64,000 nucleotides of DNA from Rhodobacter sp. (GTDB lineage Bacteria > Pseudomonadota > Alphaproteobacteria > Rhodobacterales > Rhodobacteraceae). The DNA lies in the NCBI GenBank assembly GCA_020637555.1, contig JACKKF010000010.1, positions 15,829 through 79,828 on the forward strand, written 5' to 3'. The notes below the pieces were generated by a model. The model ran no database searches and was not told the origin of the DNA. It worked only from the letters and a program-made list of their open reading frames with translations. Of the stretch, positions 33,614 through 42,856 are shown piece after piece. Within the stretch, counting starts at the first letter, position 1, and each line of letters begins with the position of its first letter. A program made the position numbers and the translations under genes.

Positions 33614-33635
33614 ATACTCAGGATGAGGTATTTTT
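33614..33635 (+). terminator. Rho-independent terminator of the RpiR gene
   Basis: ATACTCA-GGA-TGAGGTAT forms a 7-bp stem with one bulged base, followed by TTTTT (33631-33635). It lies 32 bp past the stop codon. Confidence 0.6.
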
Positions 33636-33757
33636 CCGGGCGCGCCGCTCGTGGATAGTTTCCCCAGTTCTCGTTCCAACGCCGGGGGGCCGATGTCCCG
33701 AACGCTGTTTGCCTCGATTGCGCGCTGTTGCGCGGTGGTTTGCTGCCAGGATCGGCC

Positions 33758-35578
33758 ATGACCGTGTTTGCCCAGGACCACATGCTGCAGGCGCTTGCCC
33801 GGATACCCTGTTTCGAGGGGTTGTCCGACGCCGCGCTGTCCCGGATCCTGGCGGGAACACGTCAGCGCCAGGTCCCGCGCGGCGAGGTTCTGATCCGTCA
33901 GGGCGACGCTTCGGACGATCTGTTCCTTGTTCTTTCGGGGCGGTTCACCGTGCTTTCCGGCGATGTGCCCGTGGCCGAGATCGGCGCCGGCGAACCCATA
34001 GGCGAGCTGGCGTTCTTTTCCGGTGGCCTGCGAACGGCGACAGTGATCGCGGCGCGCGACAGCGACGTGCTGGTCTTGACTCATGCCGACTATGATGCGG
34101 TTTCCCGCGCAACGCCCGGTCTGGACCGGACCATCCTGCAGTCGGTCTCGTCGCGGTTGGCGCGGGCGACGCCGACCACACCCCGGCTGCGCCCCCGCGC
34201 GGGCAATCTGGTGGCCGTTGTCGCGGCGGACGGGCACGGACTGGACCCGTCATTCACCGAATCCCTGGTGGCGGCGCTCGGCCTCCATCGCGACTGGCAG
34301 ACCCTGCGCCTGTCCGAACGGGGCGCCGATCCCGTCGGTCCCTGGCTGAACGAACAGGAGGCCAGCGGCCGCAGAACCGTCATCCTGTGCGACGAGGCCG
34401 AGAACGCGGCCGCGGTCGCCCGCAACAGCGACACCGTGTTTCTGGTGGCGTCCCCGCCGCGAAACCCGCTTTCCCCGCTCGAGGCCGAGATCCTTGCAAA
34501 CACCCGGCCGGCGCATCTGCACCTGGCCCTGGTCAGGCCCGGCGCCGACACGCCGATCCAGGACACGGCAGCCTGGCTTGCCGACCGCCCGGTGGCGCTG
34601 TGCCATCACGTCGCGGCCGATTCCGCGGCGGATCTGGCGCGGCTGGCGCGGTTCATCACGGGCACCGCGCTGGGGGTCGTGCTGTGTGGTGGCGGCGCAT
34701 TCGGGGCCGCGCATCTGGGTGTGATCAAGGCCATGCAGGCGCAAGGCATCGAAATCGACATGATCGGCGGCACCAGCGTCGGGGCGGCGCTGGGGGCTGC
34801 CCTGGCCGTGGGATACACGCCCGACGAAGCGATGGATCACTATGACGCCATCTTCATCAAGGGCAAGGCGATGAAGAAACTCACGGCGCCGCTGTTCAGC
34901 ATCGTTGACCAGCGGCCTCTGGACCGGGGATTGCAGCACAGCTATCGCGGCACCAACATCGAGGACCTGCCGATCAACTTCTTTACCGTTGCGACCAGTC
35001 TGAGCCGCAACGACATCCATGTCGGGCGCCACGGCCCTGTCTGGGAATCCGTCCGCGGGTCCAGCGCGATCCCCGCCGTTTTTCCCGCGATGGTCACATC
35101 CGAGGGCGAGGTTCTGATCGACGGAGCGATGATCGACAATGTGCCGATCCGTGTCATGCGCGACCTGAAGGAGGGGCCCAATCTGGTCCTCAATTTCAAG
35201 CAGGGCAAGGAATGGCGCGTTTCCGGGCGGTATGCGGACCTGCCGGGGCGGTTGGGCGCGCTCAGGCGGCTGCTCTGGCGGCGGCGGAGTGACCCCCGAT
35301 TGCCCACGATCACGTCGATCCTGACCCGCGCCATGATCGTGGCATCGCAACGGCAACTGGCCGCAACGCCGATCGACCCCGACCTGTTGCTCGAGATCGC
35401 GCCCCTCAGGGGTGTCGGATTCCTGGACTGGGGCAACGGCTGGCGCCTGTTTCAGGCCGCGCATGATGCCATGGCAAGGGCGCTTGCACAGGCCGGCGCC
35501 CTGACCGACGACAAGGCCGAACAACTGCGCCTGGCCGTTGCGGCGATGAACGACAGCCAGCAAGGCGGCGCGCAATGA
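33758..35578 (+). CDS. cNMP-binding/patatin-like phospholipase A (NTE-type)
   Basis: A 606-residue protein joining a cyclic-nucleotide-binding domain (about 1-125) to a patatin lipase domain (about 305-480). The phosphate-binding cassette is intact (GEPIGELAFF, then GLRTATV), so cAMP binding is plausible. The lipase has the oxyanion loop CGGGAFGAAHLG, the nucleophile elbow GGTSVGA with Ser, and the Asp in LIDGAMIDN. A middle region (about 150-300) resembles the linker of NTE/Rv2565-type proteins. Its stop overlaps DUF3307 (ATGA, 35575-35578). The family hydrolyses phospholipids or lysophospholipids at the inner membrane. Confidence 0.9.
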   Translation: MTVFAQDHMLQALARIPCFEGLSDAALSRILAGTRQRQVPRGEVLIRQGDASDDLFLVLSGRFTVLSGDVPVAEIGAGEPIGELAFFSGGLRTATVIAARDSDVLVLTHADYDAVSRATPGLDRTILQSVSSRLARATPTTPRLRPRAGNLVAVVAADGHGLDPSFTESLVAALGLHRDWQTLRLSERGADPVGPWLNEQEASGRRTVILCDEAENAAAVARNSDTVFLVASPPRNPLSPLEAEILANTRPAHLHLALVRPGADTPIQDTAAWLADRPVALCHHVAADSAADLARLARFITGTALGVVLCGGGAFGAAHLGVIKAMQAQGIEIDMIGGTSVGAALGAALAVGYTPDEAMDHYDAIFIKGKAMKKLTAPLFSIVDQRPLDRGLQHSYRGTNIEDLPINFFTVATSLSRNDIHVGRHGPVWESVRGSSAIPAVFPAMVTSEGEVLIDGAMIDNVPIRVMRDLKEGPNLVLNFKQGKEWRVSGRYADLPGRLGALRRLLWRRRSDPRLPTITSILTRAMIVASQRQLAATPIDPDLLLEIAPLRGVGFLDWGNGWRLFQAAHDAMARALAQAGALTDDKAEQLRLAVAAMNDSQQGGAQ

Positions 35579-35943
35579 CGCCCGGGATCCTGACGCTGCT
35601 GGTCGCGCTTCAGGTCAAGCATCTGCTGGCGGACTATGTGCTGCAAGGCCCCTACATGTTTCGCAACAAGGGCCGCTATGGCCACCCCGGCGGGCTGCTG
35701 CACGCCGGCTTGCACGCACTGCTCACGGCGGCGATCTTGCTGCTGGCGGGGGGTTTGGCCTGGGTGTCGGTCGGAATCGCCGCGGTGGAACTGCTGATCC
35801 ACTATCACGTCGACTGGGCGAAAGAGCGCATCGGCCAGCGCCTGAAACTGACGCCGGCGACGCGGGGGTTCTGGAGCCTGCACGGTCTGGACCAGCTCGT
35901 GCATCACCTGACCTATGTCGCTATCGCCTGGGTGTCAGGGTGA
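35575..35943 (+). CDS. DUF3307 membrane protein
   Basis: A 122-residue DUF3307 protein: LVALQVKHLLADYVLQ at the N-terminus, FRNKGRYGHPGGLLHAGLHA, then a two-helix membrane hairpin and IHYHVDWAKERI. About three or four membrane segments are predicted. The function of the family is not known. It overlaps the upstream patatin gene (ATGA) and the downstream cyclase gene (GTGA), so all three are translated in a coupled way. It could be a membrane adaptor for the cyclase or the phospholipase. Confidence 0.85.
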   Translation: MTPGILTLLVALQVKHLLADYVLQGPYMFRNKGRYGHPGGLLHAGLHALLTAAILLLAGGLAWVSVGIAAVELLIHYHVDWAKERIGQRLKLTPATRGFWSLHGLDQLVHHLTYVAIAWVSG

Positions 35944-38024
35944 GACGCCCCAGGCTGAAATGGGTGATCCTGGCGATTTTCCTGGCGCTGACGCTGCCCG
36001 TTCTCGTCACGATCATCACGATGAACTACGTCGTGACCGAACGCAGGGCGCGCGACGAATCCCTGACCCGCATCGCCCAGCACCAGGCCGACGTGGTCCA
36101 CAGCGTCGATACGCTGTTCCGCGAAGTTTCCACGCTGGTTCAGGCCATGGCCGCAGCCGGGCAACAACAGCCGGACCTGTTCCTGGACGACGGGGCCATC
36201 GACGTTCTGGCCGCGGCGGTGCGCGGAACGCCCGATGTCGTCAGCGCCTATGTCGGCTTGCAGCGGGACGGCCGTTTCCTTCAGGCGCGGCGCATGTTTG
36301 CCGGGCAGGAAGTGCATGGAAACCCCTTGCCCGCCGGCACGCGGTTCGCGCGGCGGACGGTGATCCCGACCGCACAGGGCGAGGGGCTGGAAACCTATGC
36401 GTTCGAAACGCTCGATGGCGAACCGCTGGGCGTTTCCCAGGGTCTCAATCCCTATGATCCGCGCGCGCGCCACTGGTATCAGATCACCCAGCAGGCGGAC
36501 GCCCTGACGGTCTCGGACCCCGATCTGTTCGCGGCGCTGTCGCTGGTCGGCTTTACCATCGCGGCGCCGATCCACTGGAACGGCGATCTTGCCGGGATCG
36601 TCGCCATCGACCTGACGCTGGACGGTCTCTCGCATTACCTGGCCGAGCGCCTGGTCAGCCCCGGGTCGATCAGCTTCATCCTGGATGCCCAGGGCAATGT
36701 GATCGCGAATTCCGCCGAACGCGTCTCGTTTCATGACGACAACGGGCGCTTGCGGCTGCCGCATGTGTCGGACTGGGCCGATCCGCTGGCCGGAATCGCC
36801 TATAGCCAGCGCGCCCGCGCGGCGGTCGATGGTCAGACCTTTTTCCTGACCCATGACGGTGCCGAATACGCGGCGTCGCTGCAACCGATCGCCGCCACCC
36901 GCGACAAGGCGTGGCAGGTGCTGGTGATTGCGCCGATGGACGATTTCAACGCCGCGATCCGGTTCAGCAACCAACGCCTGTTGCTGGCGGGGCTTGGCAT
37001 GACGCTGGCCCAGATCGTCGTCATCTGGTTCCTGGCCCGGCGGATGGCCACTCCGCTGGAACGTCTGGTGACCCATGTCGAGCGGATCCGCGAGCTCAAT
37101 CGCGATCCGATGACGGACCTGCCCCGGTCGCGCATCCGCGAAATCGCGGCATTGTCGAAAGCCGTCGAAACGCTGGACGCGGCGATCCGCACCTTTGCCT
37201 CGTTCGTGCCGGTCAGCCTGGTGCGTGACCTGCTGCAAACCGAACAGCAGATCAGCATCGGCGGCAGCAGCCGGTTCCTGACCGTGTTCTTCTCGGATAT
37301 CGAAGGGTTTTCGGAACTGTCGGAAACGATCCCCGCGCAGGAACTGGTCGAGCGCATCTCGGACTATCTGAGCATCGCGACGGCCGAAGTCAACCGCGAG
37401 GGCGGAACGATCGACAAGTTCATCGGCGATGGGGTCATGGCGTTCTGGGGGGCGCCCAATGTGATCGACGATCATGCCCTGTGCGCCTGTGTCGCCGCGA
37501 TGCGCGTGTCCCATGCGATCGACCGGCTGAACGACGATCTTGAGCACCGCGGGCGCAAGCCCCTGAACATCAGGATCGGCATTCACAGCGATGCGGTGGT
37601 GGTGGGCAATATCGGCTCGTCCGAGAGATTGAACTATACCGTTCTGGGCGACGGGGTGAACATCGCGGCGCGGCTCGAGGCCCTGAACAAGGCGTATGGC
37701 ACCCGCATCTGCATCAGCCATGCCGTCTATCGCGAGGCCGGAAGCGCCCTGTGGGTGCGCCCGATGGGCGAGGTGCAGGTCAAGGGCCGCCGCGCGCAGA
37801 TCATCGTCTACGAGTTGATGGGTATCGTGGGCCACGGGCCGGATCTGGAACCCTCGGCCGACAGGCAACTCCTGGCACGGCTCACATGGGAGGCCTTTGA
37901 CCTGCGGTGCGCGGGGGACGCCGCGGGCGCACGCGCGCTCTATGCCCGCATCCTCGAATCGTTCCCGGACGATCCCGTCGCGCGCGGCAATCTGGCGGAT
38001 CTGTCCGAAACCGCGTCAGCCTGA
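35940..38024 (+). CDS. Membrane class III adenylate cyclase (Cache-HAMP-CYC)
   Basis: A 694-residue receptor cyclase. A membrane helix at about 8-30 is followed by a Cache-type periplasmic sensor domain (31-340), a second helix (345-366), a HAMP linker and a cyclase domain (about 440-635). Active-site residues are present: metal Asp in FFSDIEGF, Lys in TIDKFIGDGVMAF with the second Asp, adenine-selecting Asp in VLGDGVN, and the Asn/Arg pair in NIAARLE. The Lys/Asp pair predicts ATP as substrate. A TPR-like helical tail (about 645-694) follows. The GTG start overlaps the DUF3307 stop. It converges with patatin B at a 7-bp gap. Confidence 0.92.
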   Translation: MRRPRLKWVILAIFLALTLPVLVTIITMNYVVTERRARDESLTRIAQHQADVVHSVDTLFREVSTLVQAMAAAGQQQPDLFLDDGAIDVLAAAVRGTPDVVSAYVGLQRDGRFLQARRMFAGQEVHGNPLPAGTRFARRTVIPTAQGEGLETYAFETLDGEPLGVSQGLNPYDPRARHWYQITQQADALTVSDPDLFAALSLVGFTIAAPIHWNGDLAGIVAIDLTLDGLSHYLAERLVSPGSISFILDAQGNVIANSAERVSFHDDNGRLRLPHVSDWADPLAGIAYSQRARAAVDGQTFFLTHDGAEYAASLQPIAATRDKAWQVLVIAPMDDFNAAIRFSNQRLLLAGLGMTLAQIVVIWFLARRMATPLERLVTHVERIRELNRDPMTDLPRSRIREIAALSKAVETLDAAIRTFASFVPVSLVRDLLQTEQQISIGGSSRFLTVFFSDIEGFSELSETIPAQELVERISDYLSIATAEVNREGGTIDKFIGDGVMAFWGAPNVIDDHALCACVAAMRVSHAIDRLNDDLEHRGRKPLNIRIGIHSDAVVVGNIGSSERLNYTVLGDGVNIAARLEALNKAYGTRICISHAVYREAGSALWVRPMGEVQVKGRRAQIIVYELMGIVGHGPDLEPSADRQLLARLTWEAFDLRCAGDAAGARALYARILESFPDDPVARGNLADLSETASA

Positions 38025-38031
38025 CGACGCC

Positions 38032-39795
38032 TTATCCGCGCAACATGGCCAGCGTGGGGGTCCCTGCCCCGTCAAGCCGGTCGCGCAGCGCGCGATGGGC
38101 CCCGTCAAAGGCCTCGCGTCCCCGGGTCCAATCCAGAAACGACATGCCCCGTGGCAGCGGCACTTCGACAAAGACATCCTCGCCCGGCGCGATATCGGCC
38201 AGCGCGCGGCGCGAGGTGATCGTCATCGCATCGGCCAGGATCGCAAACAGCGAGGGGGGCGCATCGGCCGGCGCGCCGCTGACAAGGCTGCGCATCACCT
38301 CGAACCGGCCCGGCAACCTGTCATAGGTGCGCGCCGAGGTCATCGGTTCGGTCGATGGAAAACCCAGCACGATGTTGCGCCCCGGCTTGAGCGAGCGCAT
38401 CACGCCGATCGGCGTGTTGTCCATCAACCCTCCGTCGATCCAGACATGCCCCTCGGCGGTGACGAAAGGCTGAAAAATGCCCGGCAACGAGGTCGACGCC
38501 CGCACCGCCTGCCACAACGGACCGCGCCGGATCGTCACGCGCGCGGCCTCGGTCAGGCTGGTTGCCACCGCGAAAAAGGGAACGCGCAGATCCTCGATAT
38601 CGCCGGTTCCCAGATGCCGGCGCAATTCGACATCGAACACCTGATGATCCAGCACGCTGTAGCGGGGAAAGGCATATTTCGACATCGCCTTCTTGCGCAG
38701 GAACATGTCTTCGAGCATCGCGATCCCGTCGTCGGGGGTAATGCCGGCGGCCAGGGCCCCGGCGATGGCTGACCCGATGCTGGTGCCGCCGATCATGTCG
38801 ATCTCGATGCCCGCTTCCTGCAGGGCCTTGCAGGCGCCGAAATGGGCCGTGCCAAAGGACCCGCCGCCGCACATCACCAGGCCCGTCGCCTCGCCTCGCA
38901 GAAAGCGACCCAGCCGCGCGATATCGGCTGCCACGCCGGCGCGAATGTTGTGATGCAGCGCCACAGGGCGGTCGGCCAGCCATGCGCCCCCGCCGGTCAC
39001 GGATTGGCCCGAGACGAACCAGCGGGCCAGGTGCAGGTTCTCGGGCAGGGTCTCGGCCAGGATGCGGTGTTCCAGGCCGGTCAGCCCCGGCGCATCGCGT
39101 GCATCGCGCACCATGACCACGGTGTCGGCCTGGGCGAGCGCCGCCGAGGTCAGCGCATCGTCCTGCGCATCGGGCACGATCAGCAGAACGTGCTGCCCGT
39201 CCTGTTCGATACGGGCGACGGCATCGGCCAGCCCCTCGGCCTGGGTCACGACAATCGTCTGCCAGTCGAACCGCGCGGCAAACTCGGCTTGCAGTCCCCG
39301 GGCCAGGACGGGGTCCAGGCCGCGGCCGCCAGCCTCGATCACAACGCTCACGCGGCCTGCCCGGGGCTGCAATTCGGGCGTGGCCGCGACGCTGCGCCCC
39401 AGCCTTGCCGCCAGTGTCGCCAGAATGCCCTGCACCAGCTGCGGGGATTGGGCAATCAGGGCATCATATTTGTCGCGCCCCAGCCGCAGGACGGCACTTT
39501 CGCGCGCGGCAACCACGGTCGCGCTGCGGGGCGTTCCGGCGAAAAAGCCGATTTCGCCCACCGGCTCGCCTGTGCCGATCTCGGCAATCGGGCGACCATC
39601 GGACAGCACGACGAACCGACCGCGCAGCACAAGATACAGCGCATCCGGCTGGTCGCCGCGCCGCATCAGGACGGTTCCGCGTGGCAAGGTCCGGATTTCG
39701 GCGTCGCGCGCGATCTGGGCAAGTTCGGCGTCGGACAACCCGCTCAGCGAGTCCAGCCGGCGCAGCGCCGGGATCATGGTCGGATCAGGGGTCAT
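38032..39795 (-). CDS. cNMP-binding/patatin-like phospholipase B (NTE-type)
   Basis: A 587-residue paralogue of the protein at 33758. It has a cyclic-nucleotide-binding domain (about 1-125; cassette GEPVGEIGFF, then PRSATVV), a linker and a patatin domain with CGGGSFGTAHFG, GGTSIGS and the Asp in WIDGGLMDN. Both the binding cassette and the Ser/Asp dyad are complete. It ends a minus-strand operon with two amino-acid-type permeases and faces the cyclase gene. ATG 39795 begins the conserved region; a longer frame to 40098 would overlap the permease gene. Confidence 0.9.
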   Translation of the reverse strand: MTPDPTMIPALRRLDSLSGLSDAELAQIARDAEIRTLPRGTVLMRRGDQPDALYLVLRGRFVVLSDGRPIAEIGTGEPVGEIGFFAGTPRSATVVAARESAVLRLGRDKYDALIAQSPQLVQGILATLAARLGRSVAATPELQPRAGRVSVVIEAGGRGLDPVLARGLQAEFAARFDWQTIVVTQAEGLADAVARIEQDGQHVLLIVPDAQDDALTSAALAQADTVVMVRDARDAPGLTGLEHRILAETLPENLHLARWFVSGQSVTGGGAWLADRPVALHHNIRAGVAADIARLGRFLRGEATGLVMCGGGSFGTAHFGACKALQEAGIEIDMIGGTSIGSAIAGALAAGITPDDGIAMLEDMFLRKKAMSKYAFPRYSVLDHQVFDVELRRHLGTGDIEDLRVPFFAVATSLTEAARVTIRRGPLWQAVRASTSLPGIFQPFVTAEGHVWIDGGLMDNTPIGVMRSLKPGRNIVLGFPSTEPMTSARTYDRLPGRFEVMRSLVSGAPADAPPSLFAILADAMTITSRRALADIAPGEDVFVEVPLPRGMSFLDWTRGREAFDGAHRALRDRLDGAGTPTLAMLRG

Positions 39796-39833
39796 GGCAC
39801 GGGTCGCTGCGGTTCGGGATCGGGCGGGGCCGG

Positions 39834-40481
39834 TCAGGTCTGGGCGGCAGCGACACGGCGCAAACGCCGGTCCACCACGCCGTGGGAAATGCGGATGGGC
39901 AGCACGAACAGTCGCTGCGCCAGAATGAAAAGCACGCCGCAGACAGCAAAGAACACCATGCGGTTCGCCGGGTCGGGGATCTGTTCCGACGTATACATCA
40001 CCACCGACATCGCCTCGGGCACACCGATCGCGGCCCCCAGGCACGAGGTCGAGATCAGCACCTGCGTGGCGCGCCCGATCCCGGGAAGGATCAGCCACGC
40101 GGCACGGTGGTCGCCCTCGGCGCGCTTGCGCAACATCGCGTCGAACAGGTTGATGCCGTAGGACAGGACGAAGGGCGCGCTGCCCAGGATCAGGATGACC
40201 AGCGGCAGGTTGTGGCCCAGCAGCGGCGGCAGTCGGGTGCCGTCGCCCAGCATCCCGGCCAGAAAGAACATGGCAATGAATACCGGAGTTGCATGCATCA
40301 CGGCCCGGATCCCCCGCAGCAGCAGTCGCAGGGGGCGGGGCCCTGCCCGCAGGCCCAGGGCCAGCACAAATGCCACGGGCAGAAACAGAAGCAGCGTCAT
40401 CAGGGCCGACAGCAGGTTCAGGCGCAGGCCCACCAGGAACTCGGTCAGGAAATCGACGGACAGGGCATCGAATGCGGTCAT
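39834..40481 (-). CDS. Amino-acid ABC-type permease with degraded EAA loop
   Basis: A 215-residue permease of the HisM/GlnP group with about five membrane helices (SALMTLLLFLPVAFVLALGL, AVMHATPVFIAMFFLAGMLG). The cytoplasmic EAA loop that docks the ATPase is shortened and altered (EGDHRAAWLILPG). It lies 6 bp after a fused receptor/permease gene and 38 bp before patatin B. No ATPase gene accompanies the pair, so either a remote ATPase is shared or the complex does not transport. Confidence 0.8.
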   Translation of the reverse strand: MTAFDALSVDFLTEFLVGLRLNLLSALMTLLLFLPVAFVLALGLRAGPRPLRLLLRGIRAVMHATPVFIAMFFLAGMLGDGTRLPPLLGHNLPLVILILGSAPFVLSYGINLFDAMLRKRAEGDHRAAWLILPGIGRATQVLISTSCLGAAIGVPEAMSVVMYTSEQIPDPANRMVFFAVCGVLFILAQRLFVLPIRISHGVVDRRLRRVAAAQT

Positions 40482-40487
40482 CGCAGG

Positions 40488-42128
40488 TTACCTCCAGCCC
40501 GGAAAGACAAGGGGCAGCGCCCGCTTGGTCAGATGGCCCGCCAGAAAGACGATGGCGACGTAGAACACAAGCAACAGCCAGTAATAGAAGGTCTGCGATC
40601 CCGAAAACGCGGTCACGCCGTTGATGGCGTTCAGCAGGTCCGGCACGCCGATGATGCTGGCGGCCGAGATGCCGCGCACGGCGTTCACGATATAGGCGTC
40701 GATCTCGGACGACGCGACGGCCAGCGCCGCCTGAAACCGGGACTGGCCGCTTGTGGCGGGGACGATGCGATAGGCCTCGGCCACGGCCTGCCCGGCAAAG
40801 GCGCCATTGATGGTCGAGATCGCCGCAACGGCGGCCAGCATCGCCGAGCCATAGGAAAAGGTCAGCGCCCAGGCCGAGAGCGTCCCCATCAGGACCAGGA
40901 TCAGATACATGGGGTAGTTCTGAAAGATCAGCACGAAGACCTGGGCCGGCAGGCGCACCAGCCAGCGCGGACTGATCAGCAGCCTGGCCAGCCCCAGCCC
41001 CACCAGAACGACACCGACGACAGACAGCACCACCACCAGAAGTGAAACCTTGAGGCCGCCGATGAAGGTTTCCCAGGCGATCTCGCTTTCCATGAATCCG
41101 AGCCGGATGTTCACCCCCAGCGTGTCAGTCAGCAGCGCCTCGAGCCGGTCGGCGAGATCGGCGACCGGGCTTGCGTCCAGACGCATTTCCAGCGGCGGGT
41201 CCAGGCATGAGTCGGGCGCGGTGCGGCACTGGTCGGTGTTCCAGCGCGCCTGCTGGTCGATCAGGTATTGCACCGGCAACCCCTGGGCGGACGCAAGGCG
41301 CACGAACGTCCCGTCGCGATGCATGTCGGCCAGGATATTCGACATCGCCGTCGCCAGGGCCGGCGGCGTATCCAGCGCCATGGCCATCCCCCAGGGCACG
41401 GCGGCAAAGCCCAGCAGGCGCTGATAGCGCGAGCCGTCATCCTGCAGCCCGAGGGTCGGAACCAGGAGCGTGTTATCCTGCGCGATCATCGGGCAGAGTT
41501 CGGAATTCAGCGCCTCGATCAGGGTTTGCGGCCGAGAGAACAGCATCAGGCGCCCGACATTCGGCGCCAGCAGCACATTCGAATAGTTGCCCACCGTCGT
41601 GCAGACCATGCGCCCGGCCATGTCGTCCCAGTTCTGGATCGGCAGTCCACGGGGTCCGACGATGATGGTTTCGGAACTGTAGTAATGGGGTCGCAGGAAA
41701 AAGGCCGACGGATCGCGCTGCGTATTGTGTCCCATCGTCGCCAGCACCAGGTCGATGGTGCCCTCGGTGACCGCGGAAAGCCGCGTCACCGGTGTGACGG
41801 GTTCGAACTGCACATGGACACCCAGGCGTCTGCCGATCTCGCGCGCGATCTCGATCTCGTATCCCTCCAGCCCCGTCGGCCCCATCGTGCCAAAACGCGG
41901 GTAATCGGTGCGCACCCCGATCCGGATCTCGTTCTGGCACACGATCCGCTCTTCGACGGGCGGCAGGCTGCTGGTGCCGCAACGGGGCTCGATCTGGGCG
42001 CGATAGGCAGCGACCTCGGGGCTCAACGCCTGTGTCTGGCCCGGTGTCTGGCCCTGCGCGGGCCGCGCCAGACCGGAGAAAACCAGAGAGGACACGGCAA
42101 GCATCACCAGGGAAAGAGCGCGGAGCAT
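40488..42128 (-). CDS. Fused solute-binding protein and amino-acid-type permease
   Basis: A 546-residue protein. After a signal or anchor helix (about 8-26) comes a type 3 amino-acid-binding domain (about 45-300: RIGVRTDYPRFGTMGPTGLEGYEIEI, then VTRLSAVTEGTIDLVLATMG), with six cysteines in the domain. A HisM-type permease follows (about 340-546). In place of the canonical EAA...G...LP loop it has AEAYRIVPATSGQSRFQAAL. Receptor/permease fusions are known in GlnP-like proteins. The lack of a nearby ATPase and the weak EAA motif make it a candidate ligand sensor. Confidence 0.83.
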   Translation of the reverse strand: MLRALSLVMLAVSSLVFSGLARPAQGQTPGQTQALSPEVAAYRAQIEPRCGTSSLPPVEERIVCQNEIRIGVRTDYPRFGTMGPTGLEGYEIEIAREIGRRLGVHVQFEPVTPVTRLSAVTEGTIDLVLATMGHNTQRDPSAFFLRPHYYSSETIIVGPRGLPIQNWDDMAGRMVCTTVGNYSNVLLAPNVGRLMLFSRPQTLIEALNSELCPMIAQDNTLLVPTLGLQDDGSRYQRLLGFAAVPWGMAMALDTPPALATAMSNILADMHRDGTFVRLASAQGLPVQYLIDQQARWNTDQCRTAPDSCLDPPLEMRLDASPVADLADRLEALLTDTLGVNIRLGFMESEIAWETFIGGLKVSLLVVVLSVVGVVLVGLGLARLLISPRWLVRLPAQVFVLIFQNYPMYLILVLMGTLSAWALTFSYGSAMLAAVAAISTINGAFAGQAVAEAYRIVPATSGQSRFQAALAVASSEIDAYIVNAVRGISAASIIGVPDLLNAINGVTAFSGSQTFYYWLLLVFYVAIVFLAGHLTKRALPLVFPGWR

Positions 42129-42144
42129 CGCGGGCCTCGTATCG

Positions 42145-42834
42145 TCAGGAGATCAGGCTTCGGGGCTTTTCGGCGCCAATCAGGCACACCTCGAGAAAGA
42201 CGTGCCGCCCGACGCGCACGAAACCTTCCGCCCGCGCGGCATCGGGATCCAGAGCGGCACATTTTTCTGGGCCCATCGCGACAAGCACGATATCGCGCAC
42301 GCTGGCCGACAGACCGTCGCCGGCCAGGCGGTCCAGCGTGCGCTGCAGGCCGATGCATCGGTTCTGGGTGAACACCGCCCGACCGCCGGGGTTCAGGCGC
42401 GCTGCCAGGCCGTCAAGGAACGGATCGACGAACTGCCGCCCGTCCGCCCCGCCCGACGCCCAGTGCGGCGACCGATTGCCCGGTCTGAACGACGCACCGG
42501 GAAAGTTCGGCAGATTGGCGACGACCAGGTCAAAGGTTTCATCCAGGGCGATGGCCTGCCAAATCGACCCCGCACGCAGGTCCCAGCGCGACCCGGGCGC
42601 GGTATCGGCCAGGGCGTGGCGGGCGACAGCCAGCGCGTCGGGGTCGATGTCGGTGGCGACCGCATGGGACGCGCCCAGTTTCAGCGCGGTTTGCGCCAGG
42701 ATGCCCGACCCCGTGCCGATGTCGCAGACCGTGGCGTCGCGCGCGACCCCGGACTCGGCCATCAGGTGCCGGACGATCATCGCCGAGTATTCGCTTGGCG
42801 TGAACTGGGCCGGGTCGATGCTATCCACAGTCAT
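42145..42834 (-). CDS. PrmC/HemK-like SAM-dependent methyltransferase
   Basis: A 229-residue Rossmann methyltransferase. The SAM motif is VCDIGTGSGILAQTALKLGA (about residues 39-58), followed by ATDIDPDALAVAR. Motif IV reads VVANLPNFPG, where PrmC/HemK enzymes have NPPY, so the substrate amide pocket is altered. It is the second gene of the minus-strand operon, 22 bp after DUF4399 and 16 bp before the receptor/permease fusion. ATG 42834 (MTVDSI) is used. The substrate is unknown. Confidence 0.82.
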   Translation of the reverse strand: MTVDSIDPAQFTPSEYSAMIVRHLMAESGVARDATVCDIGTGSGILAQTALKLGASHAVATDIDPDALAVARHALADTAPGSRWDLRAGSIWQAIALDETFDLVVANLPNFPGASFRPGNRSPHWASGGADGRQFVDPFLDGLAARLNPGGRAVFTQNRCIGLQRTLDRLAGDGLSASVRDIVLVAMGPEKCAALDPDAARAEGFVRVGRHVFLEVCLIGAEKPRSLIS

Positions 42835-42856
42835 GGCGGAACCTCGATCGGGGCGT

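Noticed and set aside
33758..39795. A confirmed CBASS or Pycsar defence system
   Set aside because: The cyclase is a membrane Cache-HAMP class III enzyme, not a CD-NTase or PycC-type cytosolic cyclase, and no accessory defence genes are present; reported only as a signalling module.
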